A stretch of 35,204 bases of DNA. It comes from Tritrichomonas musculus (taxonomy: Eukaryota; Parabasalia; Tritrichomonadida; Tritrichomonadidae). The position numbers and the translations under genes were made by a program. This document shows positions 1 through 8,056 of the stretch, one piece after another. Position 1 is the stretch's first letter. The number at the start of each line of letters is the position of its first letter. The stretch covers positions 1 through 35,204 of the forward strand of contig JAPFFF010000163.1 of NCBI GenBank assembly GCA_039105265.1, given 5' to 3'. The notes under the pieces were generated by a model. That model was not told the origin of the DNA. It was given only the letters and a program-made list of their open reading frames with translations, and searched no databases.

Positions 1-258
1 TCCGCTTATTGTTTTGACGAAGATTTGCATACCACCTCTCAATCTGAGAATCAAGTTCAATGTGGAGTCTTTTTGGATGGAGTAGTCGTCAAGGGTGTTT
101 CCATCTTCTAATTGTTTTCCAGCAAAAATTAATCTTTGTTCGTGTGTTGGAATTCCTTCTTTGTCATGGATCTTTGCTTTGATGTCTTCGATTCTGTCTG
201 TTTTTTCGCATTCAATGGCAACTGTTCTGCCAGATAAGTTTTTAACAAATATTTGCAT
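1..258 (-). CDS. Di-ubiquitin gene, copy 0, partial (3' end outside window)
   Basis: This is the 5' part of the same gene as copy 1: 86 codons, covering the first ubiquitin domain (residues 1-76) and the first ten residues of the second. It is cut by the window edge, not by mutation. The coding bases match the other copies. Its upstream spacer has several private differences (see 259-914), making it the most distinct unit in the window. Confidence 0.93.
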   Translation of the reverse strand, partial: MQIFVKNLSGRTVAIECEKTDRIEDIKAKIHDKEGIPTHEQRLIFAGKQLEDGNTLDDYSIQKDSTLNLILRLRGGMQIFVKTISG

Positions 259-656
259 TATTAAAAAATGATATGATGTTTCTCTCCTGTAATTCTTGTT
301 TGTTTAAATTTCAATGGTGGCATTTAATTTTGTATTGCTCTGAAAAATTTTCAATACATATAAAATAAAAAAAATTTTTTAAAACTTTTTCAATATAATT
401 TTTCTGTTTGTTGTTCTTAAAAAAAATTTTTTATACTCAATTATATAAACTCTGAAAATTAAAATTTTACTCGACTTACTTATAAGCTAAAATTTTAAGC
501 TAATAACTATCCATATCTGATGCTAATAGCAAATAACTAGTAAAGTGTTCTTTGCTTTTTGATATATTATTTTGTTTTAAAAAATATGCTCTCAATTTAT
601 TTCAAAAAGTTTTTCAGTGATTTTTTTTATTTTGAGGTGTCATAATGATTTCAAAA

Positions 657-672
657 GTGCATGATCGTACAC
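657..672. promoter_or_regulatory. Imperfect palindrome next to the first T-tract (first instance)
   Basis: GTGCATGATCGTACAC reads on the opposite strand as GTGTACGATCATGCAC. The core GATC and outer GTG/CAC are symmetric and the two mismatched pairs per arm are transitions. It recurs unchanged in every spacer, for example at 1774-1789. It is the least AT-rich short element in this part of the spacer. It could bind a dimeric protein, but nothing in the sequence proves it. Confidence 0.3.
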
Positions 673-807
673 TTTGTTTTTTTTTTTTTTTTTTACGATT
701 TATTTCAATTCTTACTTATCACAAATATTACTTTATATAATAATAAATTTTTCCTTATGCTTTTTTTTTTTTTTTTTTTTCATGATAACAATTAAATTTT
801 TTTTTCT

Positions 808-843
<36 letters not shown>

Positions 844-891
844 TTACAAATAAATAAATAAATTAGTTAGAATTTTAAATTACATACATGG

Positions 892-897
892 TTTATT
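892..897 (-). promoter_or_regulatory. AATAAA polyadenylation signal candidate (copy 1)
   Basis: On the minus strand AATAAA begins 17 nt after the TGA stop of copy 1. The equivalent site for copy 2 is 2009-2014, and it sits 18-23 bases left of every gene. Further TAAATT/TAATTT-like sequences and a TGTATGTAA motif follow within 30 nt. In such AT-rich DNA the hexamer could occur by chance, but its fixed close position after the stop in every unit favours function. Confidence 0.45.
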
Positions 898-914
898 TAT
901 GTCCTTGGTGTCTT

Positions 915-1376
915 TCAAACTCCACCTTTCAATCTGAGGACTAAGTGTATCGTGGAGTCTTTTTGGATGGAATAGTCATCAAGTGTGTTTCCATCTTCTA
1001 ATTGCTTGCCTGCAAAGATCAATCTTTGTTGATCAGCTGGAATTCCTTCTTTGTCGTAGATTTTTGCTTTGACATCTTCGATCTTGTCTGTTTTTTCAAC
1101 GTCAACTGTCATGTGTTTTCCGCTTATTGTTTTGACGAAGATTTGCATACCACCTCTCAATCTGAGAATCAAGTTCAATGTGGAGTCTTTTTGGATGGAG
1201 TAGTCGTCAAGGGTGTTTCCATCTTCTAATTGTTTTCCAGCAAAAATTAATCTTTGTTCGTGTGTTGGAATTCCTTCTTTGTCATGGATCTTTGCTTTGA
1301 TGTCTTCGATTCTGTCTGTTTTTTCGCATTCAATGGCAACTGTTCTGCCAGATAAGTTTTTAACAAATATTTGCAT
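915..1376 (-). CDS. Di-ubiquitin precursor, copy 1 (reference copy)
   Basis: The 153-residue product is two complete ubiquitin domains and a final valine. Domain A (1-76) ends RLRGG directly before the Met of domain B (77-152), which ends RLKGG-V. In known polyubiquitin, deubiquitinases cut after each GG to release monomers, and the last unit has an extra residue, as here. Both domains keep K6, K27, K29, K33, K48, K63, I44, R42 and R72. Domain A has R11 instead of K11, a cysteine at 17, N68 instead of H68 and I70. Domain B keeps K11, H68 and V70 but has I8, K22 and K74. Both carry S9, K19, T20, D25, N54, D57, S60 and D64, marking a shared lineage-specific ancestor. Start is the first Met of domain A; stop is TGA. 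Alternatives are a processed ubiquitin precursor or an uncut two-domain modifier like ISG15; the RGG-M junction favours processing. Confidence 0.95.
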   Translation of the reverse strand: MQIFVKNLSGRTVAIECEKTDRIEDIKAKIHDKEGIPTHEQRLIFAGKQLEDGNTLDDYSIQKDSTLNLILRLRGGMQIFVKTISGKHMTVDVEKTDKIEDVKAKIYDKEGIPADQQRLIFAGKQLEDGNTLDDYSIQKDSTIHLVLRLKGGV

Positions 1377-1378
1377 TA

Positions 1379-1441
1379 TTAAAAAATGATATGATGTTTC
1401 TCTCCTGTAATTCTTGTTTGTTTAATTTTCAATGGTGGCAT
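1379..1441 (-). CDS. Upstream ORF, 20 codons, in the leader of copy 1 (candidate)
   Basis: An ATG followed by 19 sense codons and TAA ends two bases before the ubiquitin ATG, in a different frame. The peptide starts [10 protein letters not shown] and ends HHIIF. It lies three to 65 bases right of the gene end in every unit except unit 6, where a deletion removes its start. If the transcript begins upstream of 1441 it could throttle or couple translation of the ubiquitin ORF by reinitiation. If transcription begins at the initiator-like motif at 1384-1389 it would not be in the mRNA. Near-identity between units gives no independent evidence of selection. Confidence 0.3.
   Translation of the reverse strand: MPPLKIKQTRITGEKHHIIF
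1384..1389 (-). promoter_or_regulatory. Initiator-like TCATTT 11 nt before the ATG (candidate)
   Basis: On the minus strand TCATTT fits the TCA(+1)YTW initiator consensus known from trichomonads, and its A would give an 11-nt leader, within the short range typical there. It is present in front of each complete gene. The six-base match is degenerate and could be chance in AT-rich DNA. Confidence 0.25.
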
Positions 1442-1470
1442 TTAATTTTGTATTGCTCTGAAAAATTTTC

Positions 1471-1500
1471 AATACATATAAAATAAAAAAAATTTTTTAA
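1471..1500 (-). promoter_or_regulatory. AT-only promoter-like block (candidate TATA region)
   Basis: About 100-120 bases upstream of the ATG lies a block of A and T with a TTTTATATG stretch on the minus strand and an A8T6 run. Its place fits a TATA region only if the leader is long (about 70-100 nt), which would include the upstream ORF. The whole spacer is so AT-rich that the match carries little weight. Confidence 0.2.
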
Positions 1501-1602
1501 AACTTTTTCAATATAATTTTTCTGTTTGTTGTTCTTAAAAAAATTTTTTATACTCAATTATATAAACTCTGAAAATTAAAATTTTACTCGACTTACTTAT
1601 AA

Positions 1603-1647
1603 GCTAAAATTTTAAGCTAATAACTATCCATATCTGATGCTAATAGC
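1603..1647. promoter_or_regulatory. GCTAAWA motif cluster (candidate upstream element)
   Basis: GCTAAAA at 1603-1609 and GCTAATA at 1616-1622 and 1639-1645 lie 13 and 23 bases apart. The first two sit in a direct AAGCTAA repeat, and the third is part of the perfect palindrome GCTAATAGC (1639-1647). The cluster lies 227-271 bases upstream of copy 1 and recurs in each unit. It is among the few non-simple sequences of the spacer, so it is a plausible binding region, without proof. Confidence 0.25.
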
Positions 1648-1793
1648 AAATAACTAGTAAAGTGTTCTTTGCTTTTTGATATATTATTTTGTTTTAAAAA
1701 ATATGCTCTCAATTTATTTCAAAAAGTTTTTCAGTGATTTTTTTTATTTTGAGGTGTCATAATGATTTCAAAAGTGCATGATCGTACACTTTG

Positions 1794-1812
1794 TTTTTTT
1801 TTTTTTTTTTTT
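1794..1812. repeat. T-tract 1, T19 (18-21 in other units)
   Basis: Homopolymer following ACACTTTG. Lengths for spacers 0-30 by my count are 18, 19, 18, 18, 21, 20, 20, 21, then 20 through spacer 19, then 21, 20, then 18 in spacers 22-30. The lengths form blocks rather than a random scatter. Confidence 0.9.
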
Positions 1813-1878
1813 ACGATTTATTTCAATTCTTACTTATCACAAATATTACTTTATATAATAATAAATTTTTCCTTATGC

Positions 1879-1899
1879 TTTTTTTTTTTTTTTTTTTTT
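1879..1899. repeat. T-tract 2, T21 (19-21 in other units)
   Basis: Homopolymer following CCTTATGC. It is 20 long in most spacers, 19 in spacers 3, 4, 5 and 12, and 21 in spacers 1 and 29. With T-tract 1 it makes a pair of stiff poly(dA:dT) tracts about 66 bases apart, a kind of DNA known to disfavour nucleosomes. Confidence 0.9.
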
Positions 1900-1927
1900 C
1901 ATGATAACAATTAAATTTTTTTTTTCT

Positions 1928-1929
<2 letters not shown>

Positions 1930-1956
<27 letters not shown>
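1930..1956. repeat. (AAT)9 microsatellite (9 or 10 copies per unit)
   Basis: Perfect trinucleotide run, followed after eight bases by AAAT four times (1965-1980). Ten AAT copies occur in spacers 0, 4, 5, 8, 10, 12, 13 and 14; nine occur in all others. It lies 76-102 bases beyond the stop of copy 2, so it would be in the 3' flank of that gene. Confidence 0.92.
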
Positions 1957-1960
<4 letters not shown>

Positions 1961-2031
1961 TTACAAATAAATAAATAAATTAGTTAGAATTTTAAATTAC
2001 ATACATGGTTTATTTATGTCCTTGGTGTCTT

Positions 2032-2493
2032 TCAAACTCCACCTTTCAATCTGAGGACTAAGTGTATCGTGGAGTCTTTTTGGATGGAATAGTCATCAAG
2101 TGTGTTTCCATCTTCTAATTGCTTGCCTGCAAAGATCAATCTTTGTTGATCAGCTGGAATTCCTTCTTTGTCGTAGATTTTTGCTTTGACATCTTCGATC
2201 TTGTCTGTTTTTTCAACGTCAACTGTCATGTGTTTTCCGCTTATTGTTTTGACGAAGATTTGCATACCACCTCTCAATCTGAGAATCAAGTTCAATGTGG
2301 AGTCTTTTTGGATGGAGTAGTCGTCAAGGGTGTTTCCATCTTCTAATTGTTTTCCAGCAAAAATTAATCTTTGTTCGTGTGTTGGAATTCCTTCTTTGTC
2401 ATGGATCTTTGCTTTGATGTCTTCGATTCTGTCTGTTTTTTCGCATTCAATGGCAACTGTTCTGCCAGATAAGTTTTTAACAAATATTTGCAT
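2032..2493 (-). CDS. Di-ubiquitin precursor, copy 2
   Basis: Translates to the same 153 residues as copy 1, with no coding difference noticed. Its 5' spacer (2494-3146, 653 bp) has T-tracts of 18, 20 and 10 and (AAT)9, the same haplotype that dominates copies 22-28 at the other end of the window. Confidence 0.95.
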   Translation of the reverse strand: MQIFVKNLSGRTVAIECEKTDRIEDIKAKIHDKEGIPTHEQRLIFAGKQLEDGNTLDDYSIQKDSTLNLILRLRGGMQIFVKTISGKHMTVDVEKTDKIEDVKAKIYDKEGIPADQQRLIFAGKQLEDGNTLDDYSIQKDSTIHLVLRLKGGV

Positions 2494-3042
2494 TATTAAA
2501 AAATGATATGATGTTTCTCTCCTGTAATTCTTGTTTGTTTAATTTTCAATGGTGGCATTTAATTTTGTATTGCTCTGAAAAATTTTCAATACATATAAAA
2601 TAAAAAAAATTTTTTAAAACTTTTTCAATATAATTTTTCTGTTTGTTGTTCTTAAAAAAATTTTTTATACTCAATTATATAAACTCTGAAAATTAAAATT
2701 TTACTCGACTTACTTATAAGCTAAAATTTTAAGCTAATAACTATCCATATCTGATGCTAATAGCAAATAACTAGTAAAGTGTTCTTTGCTTTTTGATATA
2801 TTATTTTGTTTTAAAAAATATGCTCTCAATTTATTTCAAAAAGTTTTTCAGTGATTTTTTTTATTTTGAGGTGTCATAATGATTTCAAAAGTGCATGATC
2901 GTACACTTTGTTTTTTTTTTTTTTTTTTACGATTTATTTCAATTCTTACTTATCACAAATATTACTTTATATAATAATAAATTTTTCCTTATGCTTTTTT
3001 TTTTTTTTTTTTTTCATGATAACAATTAAATTTTTTTTTTCT

Positions 3043-3075
<33 letters not shown>

Positions 3076-3146
3076 TTACAAATAAATAAATAAATTAGTT
3101 AGAATTTTAAATTACATACATGGTTTATTTATGTCCTTGGTGTCTT

Positions 3147-3608
3147 TCAAACTCCACCTTTCAATCTGAGGACTAAGTGTATCGTGGAGTCTTTTTGGAT
3201 GGAATAGTCATCAAGTGTGTTTCCATCTTCTAATTGCTTGCCTGCAAAGATCAATCTTTGTTGATCAGCTGGAATTCCTTCTTTGTCGTAGATTTTTGCT
3301 TTGACATCTTCGATCTTGTCTGTTTTTTCAACGTCAACTGTCATGTGTTTTCCGCTTATTGTTTTGACGAAGATTTGCATACCACCTCTCAATCTGAGAA
3401 TCAAGTTCAATGTGGAGTCTTTTTGGATGGAGTAGTCGTCAAGGGTGTTTCCATCTTCTAATTGTTTTCCAGCAAAAATTAATCTTTGTTCGTGTGTTGG
3501 AATTCCTTCTTTGTCATGGATCTTTGCTTTGATGTCTTCGATTCTGTCTGTTTTTTCGCATTCAATGGCAACTGTTCTGCCAGATAAGTTTTTAACAAAT
3601 ATTTGCAT
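3147..3608 (-). CDS. Di-ubiquitin precursor, copy 3
   Basis: Same protein as copy 1. Its 5' spacer (3609-4260, 652 bp) is the shortest without a deletion: T-tracts 18, 19 and 10 with (AAT)9. It is the last unit of the left-hand short-T-tract block. Confidence 0.95.
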   Translation of the reverse strand: MQIFVKNLSGRTVAIECEKTDRIEDIKAKIHDKEGIPTHEQRLIFAGKQLEDGNTLDDYSIQKDSTLNLILRLRGGMQIFVKTISGKHMTVDVEKTDKIEDVKAKIYDKEGIPADQQRLIFAGKQLEDGNTLDDYSIQKDSTIHLVLRLKGGV

Positions 3609-4156
3609 TATTAAAAAATGATATGATGTTTCTCTCCTGTAATTCTTGTTTGTTTAATTTTCAATGGTGGCATTTAATTTTGTATTGCTCTGAAAAATTT
3701 TCAATACATATAAAATAAAAAAAATTTTTTAAAACTTTTTCAATATAATTTTTCTGTTTGTTGTTCTTAAAAAAATTTTTTATACTCAATTATATAAACT
3801 CTGAAAATTAAAATTTTACTCGACTTACTTATAAGCTAAAATTTTAAGCTAATAACTATCCATATCTGATGCTAATAGCAAATAACTAGTAAAGTGTTCT
3901 TTGCTTTTTGATATATTATTTTGTTTTAAAAAATATGCTCTCAATTTATTTCAAAAAGTTTTTCAGTGATTTTTTTTATTTTGAGGTGTCATAATGATTT
4001 CAAAAGTGCATGATCGTACACTTTGTTTTTTTTTTTTTTTTTTACGATTTATTTCAATTCTTACTTATCACAAATATTACTTTATATAATAATAAATTTT
4101 TCCTTATGCTTTTTTTTTTTTTTTTTTTCATGATAACAATTAAATTTTTTTTTTCT

Positions 4157-4189
<33 letters not shown>

Positions 4190-4260
4190 TTACAAATAAA
4201 TAAATAAATTAGTTAGAATTTTAAATTACATACATGGTTTATTTATGTCCTTGGTGTCTT

Positions 4261-4722
4261 TCAAACTCCACCTTTCAATCTGAGGACTAAGTGTATCGTG
4301 GAGTCTTTTTGGATGGAATAGTCATCAAGTGTGTTTCCATCTTCTAATTGCTTGCCTGCAAAGATCAATCTTTGTTGATCAGCTGGAATTCCTTCTTTGT
4401 CGTAGATTTTTGCTTTGACATCTTCGATCTTGTCTGTTTTTTCAACGTCAACTGTCATGTGTTTTCCGCTTATTGTTTTGACGAAGATTTGCATACCACC
4501 TCTCAATCTGAGAATCAAGTTCAATGTGGAGTCTTTTTGGATGGAGTAGTCGTCAAGGGTGTTTCCATCTTCTAATTGTTTTCCAGCAAAAATTAATCTT
4601 TGTTCGTGTGTTGGAATTCCTTCTTTGTCATGGATCTTTGCTTTGATGTCTTCGATTCTGTCTGTTTTTTCGCATTCAATGGCAACTGTTCTGCCAGATA
4701 AGTTTTTAACAAATATTTGCAT
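4261..4722 (-). CDS. Di-ubiquitin precursor, copy 4
   Basis: Same protein as copy 1. The 5' spacer (4723-5380, 658 bp) has T-tracts 21, 19 and 10, (AAT)10, and A6T7 in place of A7T6 at 4883-4895, an A-to-T substitution shared only with units 5 and 6. Confidence 0.95.
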   Translation of the reverse strand: MQIFVKNLSGRTVAIECEKTDRIEDIKAKIHDKEGIPTHEQRLIFAGKQLEDGNTLDDYSIQKDSTLNLILRLRGGMQIFVKTISGKHMTVDVEKTDKIEDVKAKIYDKEGIPADQQRLIFAGKQLEDGNTLDDYSIQKDSTIHLVLRLKGGV

Positions 4723-5273
4723 TATTAAAAAATGATATGATGTTTCTCTCCTGTAATTCTTGTTTGTTTAATTTTCAATGGTGGCATTTAATTTTGTATT
4801 GCTCTGAAAAATTTTCAATACATATAAAATAAAAAAAATTTTTTAAAACTTTTTCAATATAATTTTTCTGTTTGTTGTTCTTAAAAAATTTTTTTATACT
4901 CAATTATATAAACTCTGAAAATTAAAATTTTACTCGACTTACTTATAAGCTAAAATTTTAAGCTAATAACTATCCATATCTGATGCTAATAGCAAATAAC
5001 TAGTAAAGTGTTCTTTGCTTTTTGATATATTATTTTGTTTTAAAAAATATGCTCTCAATTTATTTCAAAAAGTTTTTCAGTGATTTTTTTTATTTTGAGG
5101 TGTCATAATGATTTCAAAAGTGCATGATCGTACACTTTGTTTTTTTTTTTTTTTTTTTTTACGATTTATTTCAATTCTTACTTATCACAAATATTACTTT
5201 ATATAATAATAAATTTTTCCTTATGCTTTTTTTTTTTTTTTTTTTCATGATAACAATTAAATTTTTTTTTTCT

Positions 5274-5309
<36 letters not shown>

Positions 5310-5380
5310 TTACAAATAAATAAATAAATTAGTTAGAATTTTAAATTACATACATGGTTTATTTATGTCCTTGGTGTCTT

Positions 5381-5842
5381 TCAAACTCCACCTTTCAATC
5401 TGAGGACTAAGTGTATCGTGGAGTCTTTTTGGATGGAATAGTCATCAAGTGTGTTTCCATCTTCTAATTGCTTGCCTGCAAAGATCAATCTTTGTTGATC
5501 AGCTGGAATTCCTTCTTTGTCGTAGATTTTTGCTTTGACATCTTCGATCTTGTCTGTTTTTTCAACGTCAACTGTCATGTGTTTTCCGCTTATTGTTTTG
5601 ACGAAGATTTGCATACCACCTCTCAATCTGAGAATCAAGTTCAATGTGGAGTCTTTTTGGATGGAGTAGTCGTCAAGGGTGTTTCCATCTTCTAATTGTT
5701 TTCCAGCAAAAATTAATCTTTGTTCGTGTGTTGGAATTCCTTCTTTGTCATGGATCTTTGCTTTGATGTCTTCGATTCTGTCTGTTTTTTCGCATTCAAT
5801 GGCAACTGTTCTGCCAGATAAGTTTTTAACAAATATTTGCAT
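5381..5842 (-). CDS. Di-ubiquitin precursor, copy 5
   Basis: Same protein as copy 1. The 5' spacer (5843-6499, 657 bp) has T-tracts 20, 19 and 10, (AAT)10, and the A6T7 variant at 6003-6015. It is very like unit 4, so these neighbours probably arose from one another. Confidence 0.95.
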   Translation of the reverse strand: MQIFVKNLSGRTVAIECEKTDRIEDIKAKIHDKEGIPTHEQRLIFAGKQLEDGNTLDDYSIQKDSTLNLILRLRGGMQIFVKTISGKHMTVDVEKTDKIEDVKAKIYDKEGIPADQQRLIFAGKQLEDGNTLDDYSIQKDSTIHLVLRLKGGV

Positions 5843-6392
5843 TATTAAAAAATGATATGATGTTTCTCTCCTGTAATTCTTGTTTGTTTAATTTTCAATG
5901 GTGGCATTTAATTTTGTATTGCTCTGAAAAATTTTCAATACATATAAAATAAAAAAAATTTTTTAAAACTTTTTCAATATAATTTTTCTGTTTGTTGTTC
6001 TTAAAAAATTTTTTTATACTCAATTATATAAACTCTGAAAATTAAAATTTTACTCGACTTACTTATAAGCTAAAATTTTAAGCTAATAACTATCCATATC
6101 TGATGCTAATAGCAAATAACTAGTAAAGTGTTCTTTGCTTTTTGATATATTATTTTGTTTTAAAAAATATGCTCTCAATTTATTTCAAAAAGTTTTTCAG
6201 TGATTTTTTTTATTTTGAGGTGTCATAATGATTTCAAAAGTGCATGATCGTACACTTTGTTTTTTTTTTTTTTTTTTTTACGATTTATTTCAATTCTTAC
6301 TTATCACAAATATTACTTTATATAATAATAAATTTTTCCTTATGCTTTTTTTTTTTTTTTTTTTCATGATAACAATTAAATTTTTTTTTTCT

Positions 6393-6428
<36 letters not shown>

Positions 6429-6499
6429 TTACAAATAAATAAATAAATTAGTTAGAATTTTAAATTACATACATGGTTTATTTATGTCCTTGGTGTCTT

Positions 6500-6961
6500 T
6501 CAAACTCCACCTTTCAATCTGAGGACTAAGTGTATCGTGGAGTCTTTTTGGATGGAATAGTCATCAAGTGTGTTTCCATCTTCTAATTGCTTGCCTGCAA
6601 AGATCAATCTTTGTTGATCAGCTGGAATTCCTTCTTTGTCGTAGATTTTTGCTTTGACATCTTCGATCTTGTCTGTTTTTTCAACGTCAACTGTCATGTG
6701 TTTTCCGCTTATTGTTTTGACGAAGATTTGCATACCACCTCTCAATCTGAGAATCAAGTTCAATGTGGAGTCTTTTTGGATGGAGTAGTCGTCAAGGGTG
6801 TTTCCATCTTCTAATTGTTTTCCAGCAAAAATTAATCTTTGTTCGTGTGTTGGAATTCCTTCTTTGTCATGGATCTTTGCTTTGATGTCTTCGATTCTGT
6901 CTGTTTTTTCGCATTCAATGGCAACTGTTCTGCCAGATAAGTTTTTAACAAATATTTGCAT
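6500..6961 (-). CDS. Di-ubiquitin precursor, copy 6 (leader deletion; frame open to 7120)
   Basis: The ubiquitin part equals copy 1. Uniquely, the leader lacks 22 bp between 7002 and 7003, which removes the upstream ORF start and joins the ubiquitin frame to an upstream open frame, so an ATG 53 codons further out (ending at 7120) is in frame. That extension starts [10 protein letters not shown] and is rich in Lys, Asn, Phe and Tyr, as expected of AT-rich noncoding DNA read by chance. I keep the conserved Met as the start. A fused N-terminal extension would be a novelty only if the mRNA reaches that far. Confidence 0.92.
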   Translation of the reverse strand: MQIFVKNLSGRTVAIECEKTDRIEDIKAKIHDKEGIPTHEQRLIFAGKQLEDGNTLDDYSIQKDSTLNLILRLRGGMQIFVKTISGKHMTVDVEKTDKIEDVKAKIYDKEGIPADQQRLIFAGKQLEDGNTLDDYSIQKDSTIHLVLRLKGGV

Positions 6962-7490
6962 TATTAAAAAATGATATGATGTTTCTCTCCTGTAATTCTT
7001 GTATTTAATTTTGTATTGCTCTGAAAAATTTTCAATACATATAAAATAAAAAAAATTTTTTAAAACTTTTTCAATATAATTTTTCTGTTTGTTGTTCTTA
7101 AAAAATTTTTTTATACTCAATTATATAAACTCTGAAAATTAAAATTTTACTCGACTTACTTATAAGCTAAAATTTTAAGCTAATAACTATCCATATCTGA
7201 TGCTAATAGCAAATAACTAGTAAAGTGTTCTTTGCTTTTTGATATATTATTTTGTTTTAAAAAATATGCTCTCAATTTATTTCAAAAAGTTTTTCAGTGA
7301 TTTTTTTTATTTTGAGGTGTCATAATGATTTCAAAAGTGCATGATCGTACACTTTGTTTTTTTTTTTTTTTTTTTTACGATTTATTTCAATTCTTACTTA
7401 TCACAAATATTACTTTATATAATAATAAATTTTTCCTTATGCTTTTTTTTTTTTTTTTTTTTCATGATAACAATTAAATTTTTTTTTTCT

Positions 7491-7523
<33 letters not shown>

Positions 7524-7594
7524 TTACAAATAAATAAATAAATTAGTTAGAATTTTAAATTACATACATGGTTTATTTATGTCCTTGGTGTCTT
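6962..7594. other. Spacer 6 (633 bp) with 22-bp leader deletion
   Basis: The shortest spacer. The deleted segment lay between CTTGT and ATTTAATTTTG; a TTTAATTTT repeat 20 bp apart in the normal unit may have helped slippage, although the junction is not an exact exchange between the two repeat copies. It also has the A6T7 variant (7100-7112), T-tracts 20, 20 and 10 and (AAT)9. Confidence 0.9.
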
Positions 7595-8056
7595 TCAAAC
7601 TCCACCTTTCAATCTGAGGACTAAGTGTATCGTGGAGTCTTTTTGGATGGAATAGTCATCAAGTGTGTTTCCATCTTCTAATTGCTTGCCTGCAAAGATC
7701 AATCTTTGTTGATCAGCTGGAATTCCTTCTTTGTCGTAGATTTTTGCTTTGACATCTTCGATCTTGTCTGTTTTTTCAACGTCAACTGTCATGTGTTTTC
7801 CGCTTATTGTTTTGACGAAGATTTGCATACCACCTCTCAATCTGAGAATCAAGTTCAATGTGGAGTCTTTTTGGATGGAGTAGTCGTCAAGGGTGTTTCC
7901 ATCTTCTAATTGTTTTCCAGCAAAAATTAATCTTTGTTCGTGTGTTGGAATTCCTTCTTTGTCATGGATCTTTGCTTTGATGTCTTCGATTCTGTCTGTT
8001 TTTTCGCATTCAATGGCAACTGTTCTGCCAGATAAGTTTTTAACAAATATTTGCAT
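7595..8056 (-). CDS. Di-ubiquitin precursor, copy 7
   Basis: Same protein as copy 1. The leader returns to the normal length and the A7T6 state. The 5' spacer (8057-8712, 656 bp) has T-tracts 21, 20 and 10 and (AAT)9. Confidence 0.95.
   Translation of the reverse strand: MQIFVKNLSGRTVAIECEKTDRIEDIKAKIHDKEGIPTHEQRLIFAGKQLEDGNTLDDYSIQKDSTLNLILRLRGGMQIFVKTISGKHMTVDVEKTDKIEDVKAKIYDKEGIPADQQRLIFAGKQLEDGNTLDDYSIQKDSTIHLVLRLKGGV

Larger units (their letters stand above)
259..914. other. Spacer 0, between copy 0 (5' side) and copy 1 (3' side)
   Basis: No protein gene apart from the small upstream ORF at 261-323. It has the same element order as spacer 1 (1377-2031). Private features are an A instead of T at 308, an A8T6 run at 419-432 where other units have A7T6, a third T-tract of 9 instead of 10, and (AAT)10 instead of the commoner (AAT)9. 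The first and second T-tracts are 18 and 20 long. The substitution at 308 falls inside the upstream ORF and changes Ile to Phe without disrupting it. Confidence 0.85.
1377..2031. other. Spacer 1 (reference spacer, 655 bp)
   Basis: Reading leftwards from copy 2's stop are its polyadenylation signal (2009-2014), a short AAAT repeat (1965-1980), (AAT)9 (1930-1956), T-tract 3 (T10, 1916-1925), T-tract 2 (T21, 1879-1899), T-tract 1 (T19, 1794-1812) and the imperfect palindrome (1774-1789). Next comes a moderately complex region with GCTAAWA motifs (1603-1645), then A7T6 and A8T6 runs, and finally the leader with the upstream ORF of copy 1. No other coding potential is visible; plus-strand open frames through the tracts read only poly-Phe and poly-Ile. 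Confidence 0.85.

Noticed and set aside
1002-1229. Plus-strand 75-codon open frame starting MLACKDQ, recurring in every unit
   Set aside because: It lies entirely antisense to the ubiquitin gene and is a by-product of that gene's codons; its protein resembles nothing I recognise.
1467-1484. A possible very short intron (GT...AG type) in the leader on the minus strand, GTATTG to TTTCAG
   Set aside because: Only about 18 bp, no branch-point pattern, and the coding frame does not need it.
1794-1899. A-runs downstream of the genes as tails of processed retrocopies
   Set aside because: The runs lie over 100 bases past the polyadenylation signal, are shared by all units and no target-site duplications flank the genes.
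2908-3093. Plus-strand open frames of 61-72 codons rich in Phe and Ile in the spacers
   Set aside because: They are translations of the T-tracts and the AAT microsatellite, and change start and length with tract length from unit to unit.
6962-7120. 53-codon N-terminal extension of copy 6 as a true part of the protein
   Set aside because: It exists only because of the 22-bp deletion, reads through noncoding leader in all other units and has the composition of random AT-rich DNA.
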